Shown here one piece after another: positions 26,716 to 36,560 of a DNA stretch of 64,000 nt. The stretch comes from Streptomyces mangrovisoli (lineage in GTDB: Bacteria > Actinomycetota > Actinomycetes > Streptomycetales > Streptomycetaceae). The position numbers and the translations under genes are program-made. The notes under the pieces are model-generated. The model had not been told where the DNA came from and did no database searches. It was given only the letters and a program-made list of their open reading frames with translations. How positions within the stretch are numbered: the first letter of the stretch is position 1; every line of letters starts with the position of its first letter. The stretch is from the NCBI RefSeq assembly GCF_000974985.2, contig NZ_LAVA02000002.1:1-64000 (forward strand). The letters run 5' to 3'.

Positions 26716-27717
26716 ATGGAGGACGACCGCTGGGCCGGGTGGCCCGAGAGGTGGGCAGGCACGGAGGCCGACGTGCGGACGGTCGTGGGCGCGATCCCGC
26801 GGGAGGTCAAGGACGGGTTCGCGTACGACGAGATCCCCTGGGAGCGGTTTCCGCACTTCTACGGCCCCGGCCAGGAGATACCCGCTCGCCTTGCGACGCT
26901 CGCCCTCGGATATGCCGAAGCCTCAGATCGGGTCTTGGGGCAGTTGTGGGACGACCTCCAGCATCAGGGCACGACCATCGCGGTCGGAGCGCTGGCCGTC
27001 CCCTTCCTGCTCCGGATCGTGGTCAGCGGGTCACCCGGGCTTCGGGCGCGCACCCTCCGTCTGGTCGCCGAGATCGCCCGCTGCCAACACTTCGGGGACG
27101 GATCGCGTGAAGGCTTCCTCCAGGTCACCGAGGATCCGATGGAGGTGGAGGGCTCCACGATGTGCCCGACCAACTGGACGATCCAGGCCGCCCGCGATGC
27201 CATCACCGACGACCTGGACCTGTTGCTCCCTCTTCTCCCCCACCCCGATCCCGATGTCCGCTCCGCGGCCGCCTTCGTCCTGGCGACGGCGACCGGTGGG
27301 GTTTTGGGCGTCTCGGCAGCCCTGCACGACCGGCTGACGGTGGAGGACGATCCGAGGGTCCGCGTGAGCGTGATCCTGGCGATCGCCCAGCTCGCCCGCG
27401 AACACGGCGACGAACATGCCCCGGCCTGGGCCCGACGGCTGTGGTCGGACACCGGCCGCCCGCCCGAGATCCGCATCGGCGCCGCGCTCGCCTGGCTGTG
27501 CCTGGTGGACGACCCCGCCCCCGCCGAACTCGTAGCCCTGCTGACCGACCCGACTACCGAGCTGTACGGCGACCAGTTGCAGCAGGTGCCGTGGATCCGA
27601 CCCGTCGACTCCCGCAGCGGGCTGCGGCGCTGCATCCACGACATGCTCACCCCGGACGTCCCCTGGAACAGGACCCGTTCAGGAGGTCAGCAGCCGGAGT
27701 CGGCGATCACGAAGTAG
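26716..27717 (+). CDS. HEAT-repeat protein
   Basis: A 333-residue helical-repeat protein ('LLPLLPHPDPDVRSAAAFVL', 'DPRVRVSVILAIAQLAREHG', 'PEIRIGAALAWLCLVDDPAP'), with an N-terminal region 'YDEIPWERFPHFYGPG' seen in other actinobacterial proteins of this type. GGGGAGG lies 7 bases before the ATG. A scaffold role is likely. It overlaps the convergent esterase gene by 31 bases. Confidence 0.65.
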   Translation: MEDDRWAGWPERWAGTEADVRTVVGAIPREVKDGFAYDEIPWERFPHFYGPGQEIPARLATLALGYAEASDRVLGQLWDDLQHQGTTIAVGALAVPFLLRIVVSGSPGLRARTLRLVAEIARCQHFGDGSREGFLQVTEDPMEVEGSTMCPTNWTIQAARDAITDDLDLLLPLLPHPDPDVRSAAAFVLATATGGVLGVSAALHDRLTVEDDPRVRVSVILAIAQLAREHGDEHAPAWARRLWSDTGRPPEIRIGAALAWLCLVDDPAPAELVALLTDPTTELYGDQLQQVPWIRPVDSRSGLRRCIHDMLTPDVPWNRTRSGGQQPESAITK

Positions 27718-29141
27718 CCCGCGGCGGTCTCCTTCAGCGTGTGGGTGATGGCGACGTTGTACAGGCCCATGTTCTGCGCCGAGCCGTTGGCGTAGGTGTA
27801 GCCGCCGCTCTGGTGGGCGCGGCCGGCCTGCACCTGGTGGTAGTTGTCGTCCGTGTAGCACTTGGGTGCCGCGCCGGTGGTCGTCGCCGTGACCGGCGCG
27901 GACGAGGCGCCGACGGCGCCGGAGGGGTCCACGGCGGCGACGGTGTAGGTGTAGGCGGTACCAGCGGACAGCCCGGTGTCGTCGTACGACGTGCCCGTTG
28001 CGGAACCGGTCCTGGTGCCGTCGCGGTAGACGTCGTACGACGCGGCGCCGCCGACGGTGTTCCACGACAGGGAGGCTCCGGTGTCGGTCGTGCCCGTCAC
28101 CGTGAGACCGGTGGGGGCGGGCAGGGAACCGGTGCCGCCGCCCTGACTGCCGGCGTCGAGGCCCCAGAATTTCGCGGTGTAGTAGCTGGAGCAGATGGCG
28201 TTGAGGTAGTAGGTCCCGGTGGTGCCGCACTGGTCGGGGCCGGAGCCGGGGTTCACCGCGAGGCCGTGCGCCATGCCGGAGACCGAGAAGAGGGCGACGG
28301 CGGGCTTGCCGGTGCCGTCGTCGTAGACGCTCTCGGTGGTGCCGCCGGTCAGGTTCCGGGTGCTGGACGCGGTCTGGCCGATGCCCCACACGTCGGTCCA
28401 CTGGTCGCGCAGTTCGGTGGCGTTGACCGGGGCGACGGTGGTGTCGGACGATCCCTGCCAGACGGCGACGCGCGGCCACGGGCCCGAGTACTCCGGGTAG
28501 GAACCGCGGACCTTGTCGCCCCACTGCTTCGGAGTGAGGTTCTGGCAGCCGGAGGCGGCGGTCAGCGTGGTGGCGCACTGCGCCGGGAGGCCGGCGTCGA
28601 CGGATCCGCCGGCGAACACGTCCGGGTAGTCGGCGAGCAGGTCCGCGGTCATGCCGCCGCCCGCGGAGAGGCCGGTGACGTACACGCGGTGGCGGTCCGA
28701 GCCGTACTGCGCCACGGCGGTGTCGACCATCTGCAGGATCGAGGCGGCCTCGCCCTTCCCGCGGGTGTCCTTGTCCGAGTCGAACCAGCTGAAGCAGGAA
28801 AGGGAGTTGTTGGCCGAGCTGGTCTGCGGGTAGACCACGGCGAAGCCCCACTGGTCGGCGAACTTCTGCCAGCCGGAGTGCGCGTGGTAGTCGCTCGCGG
28901 ACTGGGTGCACCCGTGCAGGGCCACGACCAGCGGCGCCCCCGCGGGCAGGCCGGACGGAGCGTACTCGTACATCGACAGGTTGCCGGGGTTGGAGCCGAA
29001 GCCGGTGACCTGCTGGAGGGTACCGGCGGCCGCCGCGCTCTGCGTGAGCGGGGTCAGGGCGCTCAGGCCCGTGGTGACGACGCCCAGCGCGGCGGCCAGC
29101 GCGATCCGCGGGAGGAAGGTTCGCCAGGGGACGTGAGGCAT
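27687..29141 (-). CDS. Secreted PHB-depolymerase-type esterase with FnIII domain
   Basis: A 484-residue exported esterase (CE1/PHB-depolymerase family). Signal peptide at residues 1-39, cleaved near 'SAAAAG'. The alpha/beta-hydrolase domain has oxyanion 'LHGCTQSA', nucleophile S159 in 'GLSAGGGM', D233 in 'SSDTTV' and H292 in 'GMAHG'. Residues ~340-420 form a fibronectin type III linker; ~425-484 a small C-terminal domain ('YTDDNYHQVQAGRAHQSGGY') shared with secreted chitinases and esterases and perhaps substrate-binding. ATG 29141 has GGAG upstream. Likely substrates: polyesters or acetylated/feruloylated polysaccharides. Confidence 0.85.
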   Translation of the reverse strand: MPHVPWRTFLPRIALAAALGVVTTGLSALTPLTQSAAAAGTLQQVTGFGSNPGNLSMYEYAPSGLPAGAPLVVALHGCTQSASDYHAHSGWQKFADQWGFAVVYPQTSSANNSLSCFSWFDSDKDTRGKGEAASILQMVDTAVAQYGSDRHRVYVTGLSAGGGMTADLLADYPDVFAGGSVDAGLPAQCATTLTAASGCQNLTPKQWGDKVRGSYPEYSGPWPRVAVWQGSSDTTVAPVNATELRDQWTDVWGIGQTASSTRNLTGGTTESVYDDGTGKPAVALFSVSGMAHGLAVNPGSGPDQCGTTGTYYLNAICSSYYTAKFWGLDAGSQGGGTGSLPAPTGLTVTGTTDTGASLSWNTVGGAASYDVYRDGTRTGSATGTSYDDTGLSAGTAYTYTVAAVDPSGAVGASSAPVTATTTGAAPKCYTDDNYHQVQAGRAHQSGGYTYANGSAQNMGLYNVAITHTLKETAAGYFVIADSGC

Positions 29142-29429
29142 GGTGCGGCTCCATGGGGTGTGGGGAGGAGGGGGAAGCGGGCGCGGAGCGCCGCCCGGCG
29201 GTCCCACCCCGCCCGGCTCCGCAGCACGCCCGGCTCAGCTGCCGGACGCCGCCGCTCCCGGCCGCGTCCGGCCCGCTGTCGTACCGGATTGCTGAATTCG
29301 GACCGTACGACCGGCCGGTACGCGGCGACATGTGAGGGGCAGCCAGAACTGCGGTTGCGGTGGTGGCTCGTGAGCCCATGGTGGCGGCGACGGCGCTGTG
29401 CCAGGGGGTCAAGTGGGCGCAATGGTGCG

Positions 29430-30062
29430 TCACTTGGCCTTCGCGTCACCTCGCTTGCGCAAGTCGACGCCTGGGGGTCGGTGTTGGCGATCCCCGCCCT
29501 GGCGGCCGTTCCGCGCCGCCGCGAAGACGACAGCGGCCACGAAGACCTCAGGCGTGAACACCGCCACCCACATGCCGAAGAGATGGTCAACGACTGTCGC
29601 CGTCGCCACCATCGCTACGAAGACCAACTCGAGGGGAAGCGCAAAGGAGACCCGCAGTGCGCGCTTGGCGCTCCGCCGCCGGAATTTCTTGCGCGGGACC
29701 TCGCGGATCTTGGCGGTCCTGCGAGCAGAACCGAGAGCGAGCGGCACGGCGAAGCAGAGGCCCTTGATCGACTTCACCGGCCAGAAGCCCTTGGCGTCGA
29801 GGACGGCATGCAGTTCGCCTTTCCAGGCCGCGTACAGGTAGGGCCACTCCGCCTGGGGAGTCGTGAGCCGAGCCAGGTACAACACGAGGAACGGCACGCG
29901 GAGGCTGATGAGGCGAGTCAGCGCCATGCCCCACTCGTAGGCGACGGCGCAGACTGCGGCGAGGATGGCGGCGATGCGCCATACCGCCCACGTCTCACCG
30001 AGGAGGGTTCTTCCGTGCTCGGCGACGGCGGCCCCGATCTGGGCACCCATGAGGGTGTTCAC
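29430..30062 (-). CDS. Membrane protein downstream of padR
   Basis: A 210-residue protein with several hydrophobic stretches ('WRIAAILAAVCAVAYEWGMALT', 'LPLELVFVAMVATATVVD', 'TPEVFVAAVVFAAA') and a strongly basic segment ('KIREVPRKKFRRRSAKRALR') between them. GTG 30062 starts 5 bases after the padR stop codon, so the two are translationally coupled and this is likely the PadR-controlled target. Family not recognised. Confidence 0.6.
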   Translation of the reverse strand: MNTLMGAQIGAAVAEHGRTLLGETWAVWRIAAILAAVCAVAYEWGMALTRLISLRVPFLVLYLARLTTPQAEWPYLYAAWKGELHAVLDAKGFWPVKSIKGLCFAVPLALGSARRTAKIREVPRKKFRRRSAKRALRVSFALPLELVFVAMVATATVVDHLFGMWVAVFTPEVFVAAVVFAAARNGRQGGDRQHRPPGVDLRKRGDAKAK

Positions 30063-30067
30063 GTCGG

Positions 30068-30448
30068 TCAGGCTCCCTCGGGGTTCGGGGGCAGGAGCCA
30101 CCCGGGCGAGGAGGCCGGCGGGCGGACGCTCTCGCTGAGTTCGACCAGGGCGAGGTGCGCTTCGCGGACGCCGTCGCCGGTCATCCAGTAGTAGCGGCGC
30201 GCGGGCCGACCGCGCTTCCTGGGTGCGGGGTCGCCGTTGCCCTCGTCTTCCCCTTCAACGTCGTTTTCGTCTGCGGCGGCGACCCAGCCCGACTTCTCCA
30301 TGCGTGCGAGCGCCGGGTAGAGGGAGCCGCTGCTGACGTGGGCGGCCTCCATGAGTTCTGTTGCGTAGAAGCGGCGGGTGGGGTCCTCCAGGAAGGTCTG
30401 GGCGAGCCTCACCGCCGCGGGAGTGAGGTGCTTCTGATCCATGCTCAC
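30068..30448 (-). CDS. PadR-family transcriptional regulator
   Basis: A 126-residue winged-helix regulator: 'TRRFYATELMEAAHVSSGSLYPALARMEKSGWV' covers the HTH and recognition helix (SGSLYPALxRLxxxGW pattern); then an acidic insert (DENDVEGEDEG) and 'GRPARRYYWMTGDG', the PadR wing. GTG 30448 with GGGAG 7 bases upstream. It leads a two-gene operon with a membrane protein and has palindromes just upstream, so autoregulation is likely. The inducer is unknown. Confidence 0.85.
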   Translation of the reverse strand: MSMDQKHLTPAAVRLAQTFLEDPTRRFYATELMEAAHVSSGSLYPALARMEKSGWVAAADENDVEGEDEGNGDPAPRKRGRPARRYYWMTGDGVREAHLALVELSESVRPPASSPGWLLPPNPEGA

Positions 30449-30464
30449 GACGGTACTCCCTTTT

Positions 30465-30512
30465 CTGCCAGCCTGGCAGATGCATGTTCACGGCACATGC
30501 AGGACTGGCAGA
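30465..30512. promoter_or_regulatory. PadR operator palindromes
   Basis: CTGCCAG (30465-30471) and CTGGCAG (30473-30479) form a perfect dyad with one central base, directly upstream of the padR RBS. TGCATGT (30481-30487) and ACATGCA (30495-30501) form a second perfect dyad, close to the ATGT-N8-ACAT PadR box but with 7 central bases. CTGGCAGA recurs at 30505-30512. Confidence 0.65.
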
Positions 30513-30734
30513 AAACAAGTGAGCTGCGGGGGCGGGCCGTTCGGCATTGCGCCTTCCGAATCCGTCACGGCGGCCGGTCAACTGCCGCCGGACGCCGTCC
30601 CGGCCGACCCCGAAGTGCCACATGGCCGAGACCGGGGCCGGTCGGTGGGACTGTCAGACCCTGCGGCTAGCCTCACCCCATCGCGGCCTCGCTCGTGGCC
30701 ACGCCCGCACTCTGGTCCGTGAGGAGCACGCCCG

Positions 30735-31628
30735 ATGGCTCGTACCACCCCGCCACGTCCGCTCGACGTGGAGGCGCTGTTCCCGGAGGTGGCCGGTCAC
30801 CGGAGGACGGCCGTTCGCCTGCATCCGCGCCTCGGCGAGCCGAGCGCGCGGGAGAGCTCGGTCGGCGGCCCCCTGCTCTGGCCGCAGTCGGAGCCCTGGC
30901 CCCACTGCGAGGACGACCACCCGGACACGGCGTTCTCCCCTCCCGCCCAGGGACCGATACCCCTCGTCCCGGTCCTCCAGCTGTTCGCAGCCGACGTGCC
31001 CGACCTGGACTTCCCCGGCGCCACCGATCTGTTGCAGGTTCTGTGGTGTCCCTTCGACCACGAGGACGGCTACGTTCCCCGCCCCGAGATCCGTTGGTGG
31101 GACAGTTCCCTGAGCGACCTGCGGGCGGCCGATCCGCCCCGCCCGGCCGGCGCCGACGACGACTACCTCCCGGACCCGTGCGTCCTGCACCCCGAACGCG
31201 TCACCGACTACCCGAACTGGGACCTCCCGGAGGATGTAGCCAAGGCGCTCGACGCCCGGTTCGAAAGGCTGGAGGAGGAGACCGGCTGGTCGTACTGGTA
31301 CCACCTGTCCGTGTCGGACGGCATCAAGGTCGGCGGGTACCCGACGTGGACGCAGGACCCCGACTGGCCGTCCTGCCCCGCGTGCAGGACGCGCATGGAG
31401 CACCTCCTGACGATCAACAGCTCCGAGTTCGACGGCGAGAGCTGGCGCACGTGGCTGCCCGCCGAGGACACCCCGGCCACGGGGACCGTCTGGGACCTTC
31501 CCTACGAACAGCGCGCCGAGATCCAACGCGCCCCCGGGCTCATGCTCGGCGACATGGGCGGCATCTACCTGTTCGAATGCACCAGTTGCCCCGACCGGCC
31601 CTTCGCCTACCGCGCGGACTGTTCTTGA
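30735..31628 (+). CDS. DUF1963-family protein (YwqG-like)
   Basis: A 297-residue soluble protein of the DUF1963 family: 'SSVGGPLLWPQSEPWPHCED', 'VPVLQLFAADVPDL', 'DLLQVLWCPFDHED', 'KVGGYPTWTQDPDWPSCPAC' and terminal 'LGDMGGIYLFECTSCPDRPF'. Two CxxC pairs (CPAC; CTSC) could bind zinc. Function unknown. ATG 30735 has GGAG 8 bases upstream. A clear paralogue is encoded at 43061-44143. Confidence 0.8.
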   Translation: MARTTPPRPLDVEALFPEVAGHRRTAVRLHPRLGEPSARESSVGGPLLWPQSEPWPHCEDDHPDTAFSPPAQGPIPLVPVLQLFAADVPDLDFPGATDLLQVLWCPFDHEDGYVPRPEIRWWDSSLSDLRAADPPRPAGADDDYLPDPCVLHPERVTDYPNWDLPEDVAKALDARFERLEEETGWSYWYHLSVSDGIKVGGYPTWTQDPDWPSCPACRTRMEHLLTINSSEFDGESWRTWLPAEDTPATGTVWDLPYEQRAEIQRAPGLMLGDMGGIYLFECTSCPDRPFAYRADCS

Positions 31629-31727
31629 CCACGCGCGGCTGACGCACCCCACCGCCTGCCGGCGCACCCCACCCCGCACTGACGCGCCGCCGACCGATGT
31701 GCGAAGCTGCCGATCACAACGCAGGGG

Positions 31728-32759
31728 GTGCCGGTGGGGCGGGAGCGTACGGCGGACGGACGACGGCGGCACGGCACGGCCGACCCCGCGCAGGCCGCCG
31801 ACAGGCGACAGCGGCACAGCACGGTCGGCCCCGCCCAGGCCGCCCTGGCGGTGCTGATGGTGGGCGGCACGGCCCTGGCGGCGCTGCTGCTGCACCCCGA
31901 CAACGGCCTGTCGGCCAAGGGCCGCGGGCCGCTCGGCGGGAACGCCGTCCTCGTCGTCGGCCTCGCCCTGCTGTCACTCCTTGTCGGCCTGGGACTGTAC
32001 GAGAAGTTCCGCGATCAGCCGGATACCGTCCGTGAACTCGACTCGCCGCGACAGCGGATGGCTCACGGCATCAGCCGCGTCCTGCGGGTCGGGGCATGGG
32101 TCGTCCCGCTGCTCATCCTGGTCCTGCACCGGTTCGACTCGTACGGCAGCAACCACGGGCCCGACGATCAGCCCGACCGCGAGTCCTCGTCGCCTCCCCT
32201 TCCGCCGCAGGACCCGGCATCGACCCGGGCGCCCGCCGAACACGCCGCGCACACCCTGTACTTCGGGCTGTCGCGCATCCTGCTCATTCTCGCCGTCGCC
32301 CTGCTCGTCGTGGTCGTCGTGGTCGCCGCGCTGCGCCTGTGGCGGTACCTGACCCGGCCGCAGGCGCTCGCGGCACCGGCGACATACGAGACCCTGGACG
32401 ACGAGCAGGAACGGCTGGTCCAGGCCGTGGACTCGGGGCGCCGTGCGCTGCTCGACGGCGCCGACGCCCGCGCGGCCGTCATCGCCTGCTACGCCGCCAT
32501 GGAGCAGTCGCTCGCCGACTCCGGTCTGACGCGACGCGCCTCGGACAGCCCGCAGGACCTGCTGGAGCGGGCCGTCGCGGGCGGCCTGCCCAACGGGGCG
32601 GCCGCCACCACGCTCACCACGCTGTTCCGCGAGGCCCGTTACTCCACGCACCCGATGGACGGCAGTCACCGCGACCTCGCCGCGGCCGCGCTCGCCGAGA
32701 TCGCCGACGGCCTGCGCTCCGGGCCGTCCCGCCCCGAGGCGAGGACGGGTACCTCATGA
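31728..32759 (+). CDS. DUF4129 membrane protein
   Basis: A 343-residue protein with an N-terminal hydrophobic helix (about 37-56), further helices near 72-92, 120-135 and 178-202, and a soluble C-terminal DUF4129 domain ('VIACYAAMEQSLADSGLTRR', 'SPQDLLERAV', 'LTTLFREARYSTHPM'). DUF4129 domains occur at the end of membrane transglutaminase-like proteins and beside MoxR and DUF58 genes, as here. GTG start in GGGGGTGCCGGTG; the second GTG (31734) is equally possible. First gene of the operon; its stop overlaps the next start (ATGA). Confidence 0.8.
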   Translation: MPVGRERTADGRRRHGTADPAQAADRRQRHSTVGPAQAALAVLMVGGTALAALLLHPDNGLSAKGRGPLGGNAVLVVGLALLSLLVGLGLYEKFRDQPDTVRELDSPRQRMAHGISRVLRVGAWVVPLLILVLHRFDSYGSNHGPDDQPDRESSSPPLPPQDPASTRAPAEHAAHTLYFGLSRILLILAVALLVVVVVVAALRLWRYLTRPQALAAPATYETLDDEQERLVQAVDSGRRALLDGADARAAVIACYAAMEQSLADSGLTRRASDSPQDLLERAVAGGLPNGAAATTLTTLFREARYSTHPMDGSHRDLAAAALAEIADGLRSGPSRPEARTGTS

Positions 32760-33292
32760 AGACGCCCACCCGGATACGCGCTGTCGTCAACTCGATGCTG
32801 CCGACGCCCGGTTCCGTACGCCACTCGGTGGCTCTGCTGTGCGCCGCCGCGGTCTCGGCCGAAGTGCTGCTCGCCCTGGCCGACGGTGTCGGCGCGGCCG
32901 CCACCGGGCTCGCCCTGATCGCGGTGGTCGCGCTGGTCCTGATGCGTTACGCGGCGGGCGGCGGCGCCCAGGACAACGGCCATCGCAGACCGGTGCGTTT
33001 GCTGGACGGCCGGGCCCCCGCCCTCGGCGAGTGGCGGCGCATCGTGGCCAAGTCCCTGGCGGACGACGGCGAAGTCCCCTTCGCCACCGTCATGCGCCCG
33101 CAGTTGCAGCGGCTGTTCGCGGCCCGACTGGCCGAACGGCACGGCGTCGCGCTGTACCGCAGCCCCCAGCGAGCTGAGGCCCTGATCGGGGCCGAGCTGT
33201 GGCCGTGGATCGTTCCCGGGGCGACCGCCCCGCAGCCCACGCTCCCCGAGCCCGTCCTGCGCGCCCTGCTCGACCGCCTGGAAGCCCTGTGA
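32756..33292 (+). CDS. Small membrane protein of the MoxR operon
   Basis: A 178-residue protein with two hydrophobic helices (about residues 24-42 and 46-64) and a cytosolic tail containing 'GEWRRIVAKSLADDGEVPFATVMRPQLQRLFAARLAERHGV' (given here in outline). This composition is seen in proteins lying between DUF4129 and MoxR genes in many actinomycetes. The ATG overlaps the DUF4129 stop codon by four bases, indicating translational coupling. Confidence 0.75.
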   Translation: MKTPTRIRAVVNSMLPTPGSVRHSVALLCAAAVSAEVLLALADGVGAAATGLALIAVVALVLMRYAAGGGAQDNGHRRPVRLLDGRAPALGEWRRIVAKSLADDGEVPFATVMRPQLQRLFAARLAERHGVALYRSPQRAEALIGAELWPWIVPGATAPQPTLPEPVLRALLDRLEAL

Positions 33293-33382
33293 CGGACCTC
33301 GACCGCTCCAAGCGCTCTCTGACCGATACCGACCGCGCCATGAGCCCCGTGGCCGAGTTCGACCGCCTGGAAGCCCCGTGAC
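33271..33382. repeat. 23-bp direct repeat around a 30-codon ORF
   Basis: The 23 bases at 33271-33293 (start CGACCGCCTGGAAGCCC) recur at 33360-33382 with one mismatch. They carry the end of the previous gene ('DRLEAL' stop) and the end of a possible 30-residue ORF (33290-33382, ending 'DRLEAP'), so the small ORF looks like a duplicated gene tail. The ORF is GTGA-coupled, but expression is doubtful. Confidence 0.7.
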
Positions 33383-33466
33383 CGATGGCGCCGCGGCCGA
33401 CCCCGCTGCCACACGCATCCCTACGCCGCTACACGCATCCCGACCCCGCCCTGTGAGGAACCGACC

Positions 33467-34470
<1,004 letters not shown>

Positions 34471-34474
<4 letters not shown>

Positions 34475-35817
34475 CCGGACCTCTGCCGGGCGGCACGGCG
34501 GCCGCCGCCGTACGACGGGCCCTGGACGGCCACCACGATGTGACCGCCCAGCCCCCGCCGCCGCCTCCGCCCGGCTGGCGCGCCGGTGAACGCGCCCTGC
34601 GGCTCGGCACGTTGGCCGTCGTCGCCCTGGCCGCCGCGCTGCTCACCGGGCGCCCCTGGGTACTCGCTCTCGCCGTCGCTCCCCTGGTGCTGCTGGCCCT
34701 CGCCCTGCCGAACGGGCCGCGCCCGCAGGCGGTGACGGCCGAGGTGGAGGTGGAGCCGCGGCGCTGCTTCGAAGGCGAGCGGGTGACCGTGCGGATCCGG
34801 GTCTCCTACGACGGCGAGAGCGGCCGCCTGGACCCCGGTGTCACCCTCGGTCACGGGGTCCGCCTCGACCGCCTCGCGGTCGGCCCGCACCGCGTCGATC
34901 TCGTCCTGACCGCGCAGCGCTGGGGCCGCTGGACGCTCGGCACGGTCGACGTCGACCTCTACGACCGCGGCGGGATCGCCCGGCGCACCGTCCGGGCCGA
35001 CCTGGGTGAGGTGGCCGTCTTCCCGCTGCCCGGACACGCGAGTCTCACGCCCATCCCGGTCAGGCTGCCGCAACGCCTCGGCGAGCACACCGCCGTGCAG
35101 CGCGGCGAGGGCGTCGAGGTCACCGGCGTGCACCCGTATGTCCGGGGCGAACGGCAGCGGCGGATCCACTGGCCGGCCACGACCCGCCGCGGCACCCTCC
35201 AGGTCCACCAGTTCGCCGCGGAGCGCGCCGCCGACACCGTGGTGCTGCTGGACGTGCTCGCCGACGTCGTCGACCCGGTGACCGGCGCGTCCTCGCTCGA
35301 CGAGACCTTCCGGGCCGCGGCCGGGCTGGTCCGCGCCTACCTGCGCACCCACGACCGGGTCGGCGTCGTGTCCGTGGGGGGAACGACCCGCTGGCTGCAA
35401 CCCGGCAGCGGGCAGGGGTACTTCTACCGCATCGTCGAGAGTGTGCTGGAGGTCCGCAAGGACCGCGCCTACCGCACGGAGGGGCTCGGCCTGCTGCCGC
35501 CGCCCGCGCTGCCCCAAGGGGCGCTGGTGTACGTCATCACGCCACTGAGCGACCAGCGGATCCTCGACATCCTGCACCAGGTACGCGGGCGGGCCAACCC
35601 GATCGTCGTCGTCGAGATCCCCACCGGCGACCCCGTCGTGGAACCCGGCGACACCGAAGGCGAACTCGCGCTGCGGCTGTGGCGTGCCGACCGCGACGCC
35701 ATGCGCTTCGCCCTCGCGGAGCACGGCATCGCGGTCGTCACCCACCGGTCTGGCGAGACCCTCGACCTCCCACTCGCGCCCCTGCTGCGCACGCGCATCC
35801 ACGGGGGGACCCGATGA
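34471..35817 (+). CDS. DUF58 membrane-anchored protein
   Basis: A 448-residue MoxR partner. Two adjacent hydrophobic helices (about 42-80) are followed by a beta-rich part and the DUF58 core 'EHTAVQRGEGVEVTGVHPYVRGE' (outline) with 'RRIHWPATTRRGTLQVHQF'. The rest has a VWA-like fold ('DTVVLLDVLADV', 'RAYLRTHDRVGVVSVGG'); the MIDAS motif is not canonical. ATG overlaps the moxR stop by four bases. It probably works with MoxR at the membrane on cell-envelope assembly. Confidence 0.88.
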
Positions 35818-35840
35818 CCGCCGGGGACCCGATGACCACC
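35805..35840 (+). repeat. 18-bp tandem duplication creating two start codons
   Basis: GGGGACCCGATGACCGCC (35805-35822) is followed by the same 18 bases with one change (35823-35840). Each copy contains RBS-like GGGGA and an in-frame ATGACC, so the following gene has two equivalent starts, 35814 and 35832. The first overlaps the DUF58 stop. Confidence 0.85.
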
Positions 35841-36449
35841 GCCTCCACCCGGGTCGCCGGGCCGGACCCGCTCCCGGCCGACCACCGTGCCGCCCCGCCC
35901 GTCGCACGCCTCTTCGCCCGTCTCACCTCCCGCGCCACCGACCGGCTGCTCGGCACGGCCCTCGCCGTCGCCGCCTGCGACCCGCCGGCCGTCCCGCACG
36001 CACCCCTGCTGGTCAAGTTGCTGGTCCTGGGAGCCGCGGCGGGCGCGTGGTGGGCCGCTCCGATGGTCGACCTGCGGCCTGTCCAGACCTCCGGCCGCTG
36101 GCGGACCCTCGCCGCCCGGCGGCGGACGACCGTGCTGCCGGCGGCGGCGATCGCGGTCGCCGCCGCCACCAACCCCGCGCCCTGGCTGGTCGCCTGCATC
36201 GCCGCCCTGCTGCTCGCCTACCTGCTGGTCACCGATGCATGGACGGTCGGTGCCACCGCCCCGCCCGGCCGGCCGCAGGCGACTCCCGCGCTCGCGGCCG
36301 CCGCGGCGACCGCGGTCGTACTGCTCGCCGCCCAGGCGCCTGTCGGAGGCACCTCATGGGCACGCCTACCCGCCTCACTCGCCGTCGCCGCCACCGCGGT
36401 GTGTCTCGTACTGGCACTGCGCACCCGCCTCCACCCACCGCCTGGCTGA
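35814..36449 (+). CDS. Membrane protein, last gene of the MoxR operon
   Basis: A 211-residue protein with about five hydrophobic segments ('APLLVKLLVLGAAAGAWWAAP', 'LPAAAIAVAAATNPAPWLVA', 'CIAALLLAYLLVTDAW', then two more near the C-terminus). No family motif recognised. Its ATG overlaps the end of the DUF58 gene, so it belongs to the same transcript; a duplicated start region gives a second possible start at 35832. Confidence 0.75.
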   Translation: MTAGDPMTTASTRVAGPDPLPADHRAAPPVARLFARLTSRATDRLLGTALAVAACDPPAVPHAPLLVKLLVLGAAAGAWWAAPMVDLRPVQTSGRWRTLAARRRTTVLPAAAIAVAAATNPAPWLVACIAALLLAYLLVTDAWTVGATAPPGRPQATPALAAAAATAVVLLAAQAPVGGTSWARLPASLAVAATAVCLVLALRTRLHPPPG

Positions 36450-36520
36450 CTGCCGAGACGGGCCGTCGGCCCGCCCCGCCGACTCCGCCGGAAAAGGCTT
36501 GGCACGCGACACCCCCACCC

Positions 36521-36544
36521 TTTATCGTCATGCTGACATTTACT
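36521..36544. promoter_or_regulatory. Dyad upstream of pnuC
   Basis: GTCA-tgc-TGAC (36527-36537) lies in an A/T-richer patch (TTTATC ... CATTTACTGG) 25 bases before the pnuC ATG. NAD salvage genes are usually controlled by NrtR or NiaR type repressors; this could be such a site, but the sequence is too short to assign. Confidence 0.35.
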
Positions 36545-36560
36545 GGGCAAGGAGCTCCTC

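Noticed and set aside
27162..30191. A 1009-codon plus-strand frame
   Set aside because: Runs antisense to the secreted esterase and its neighbours, whose signal peptide and catalytic motifs are clear.
33290..33382. 30-codon GTGA-coupled ORF between the membrane protein and moxR
   Set aside because: Its end is a duplicated copy of the previous gene's tail; kept only as part of the repeat, not as a gene.
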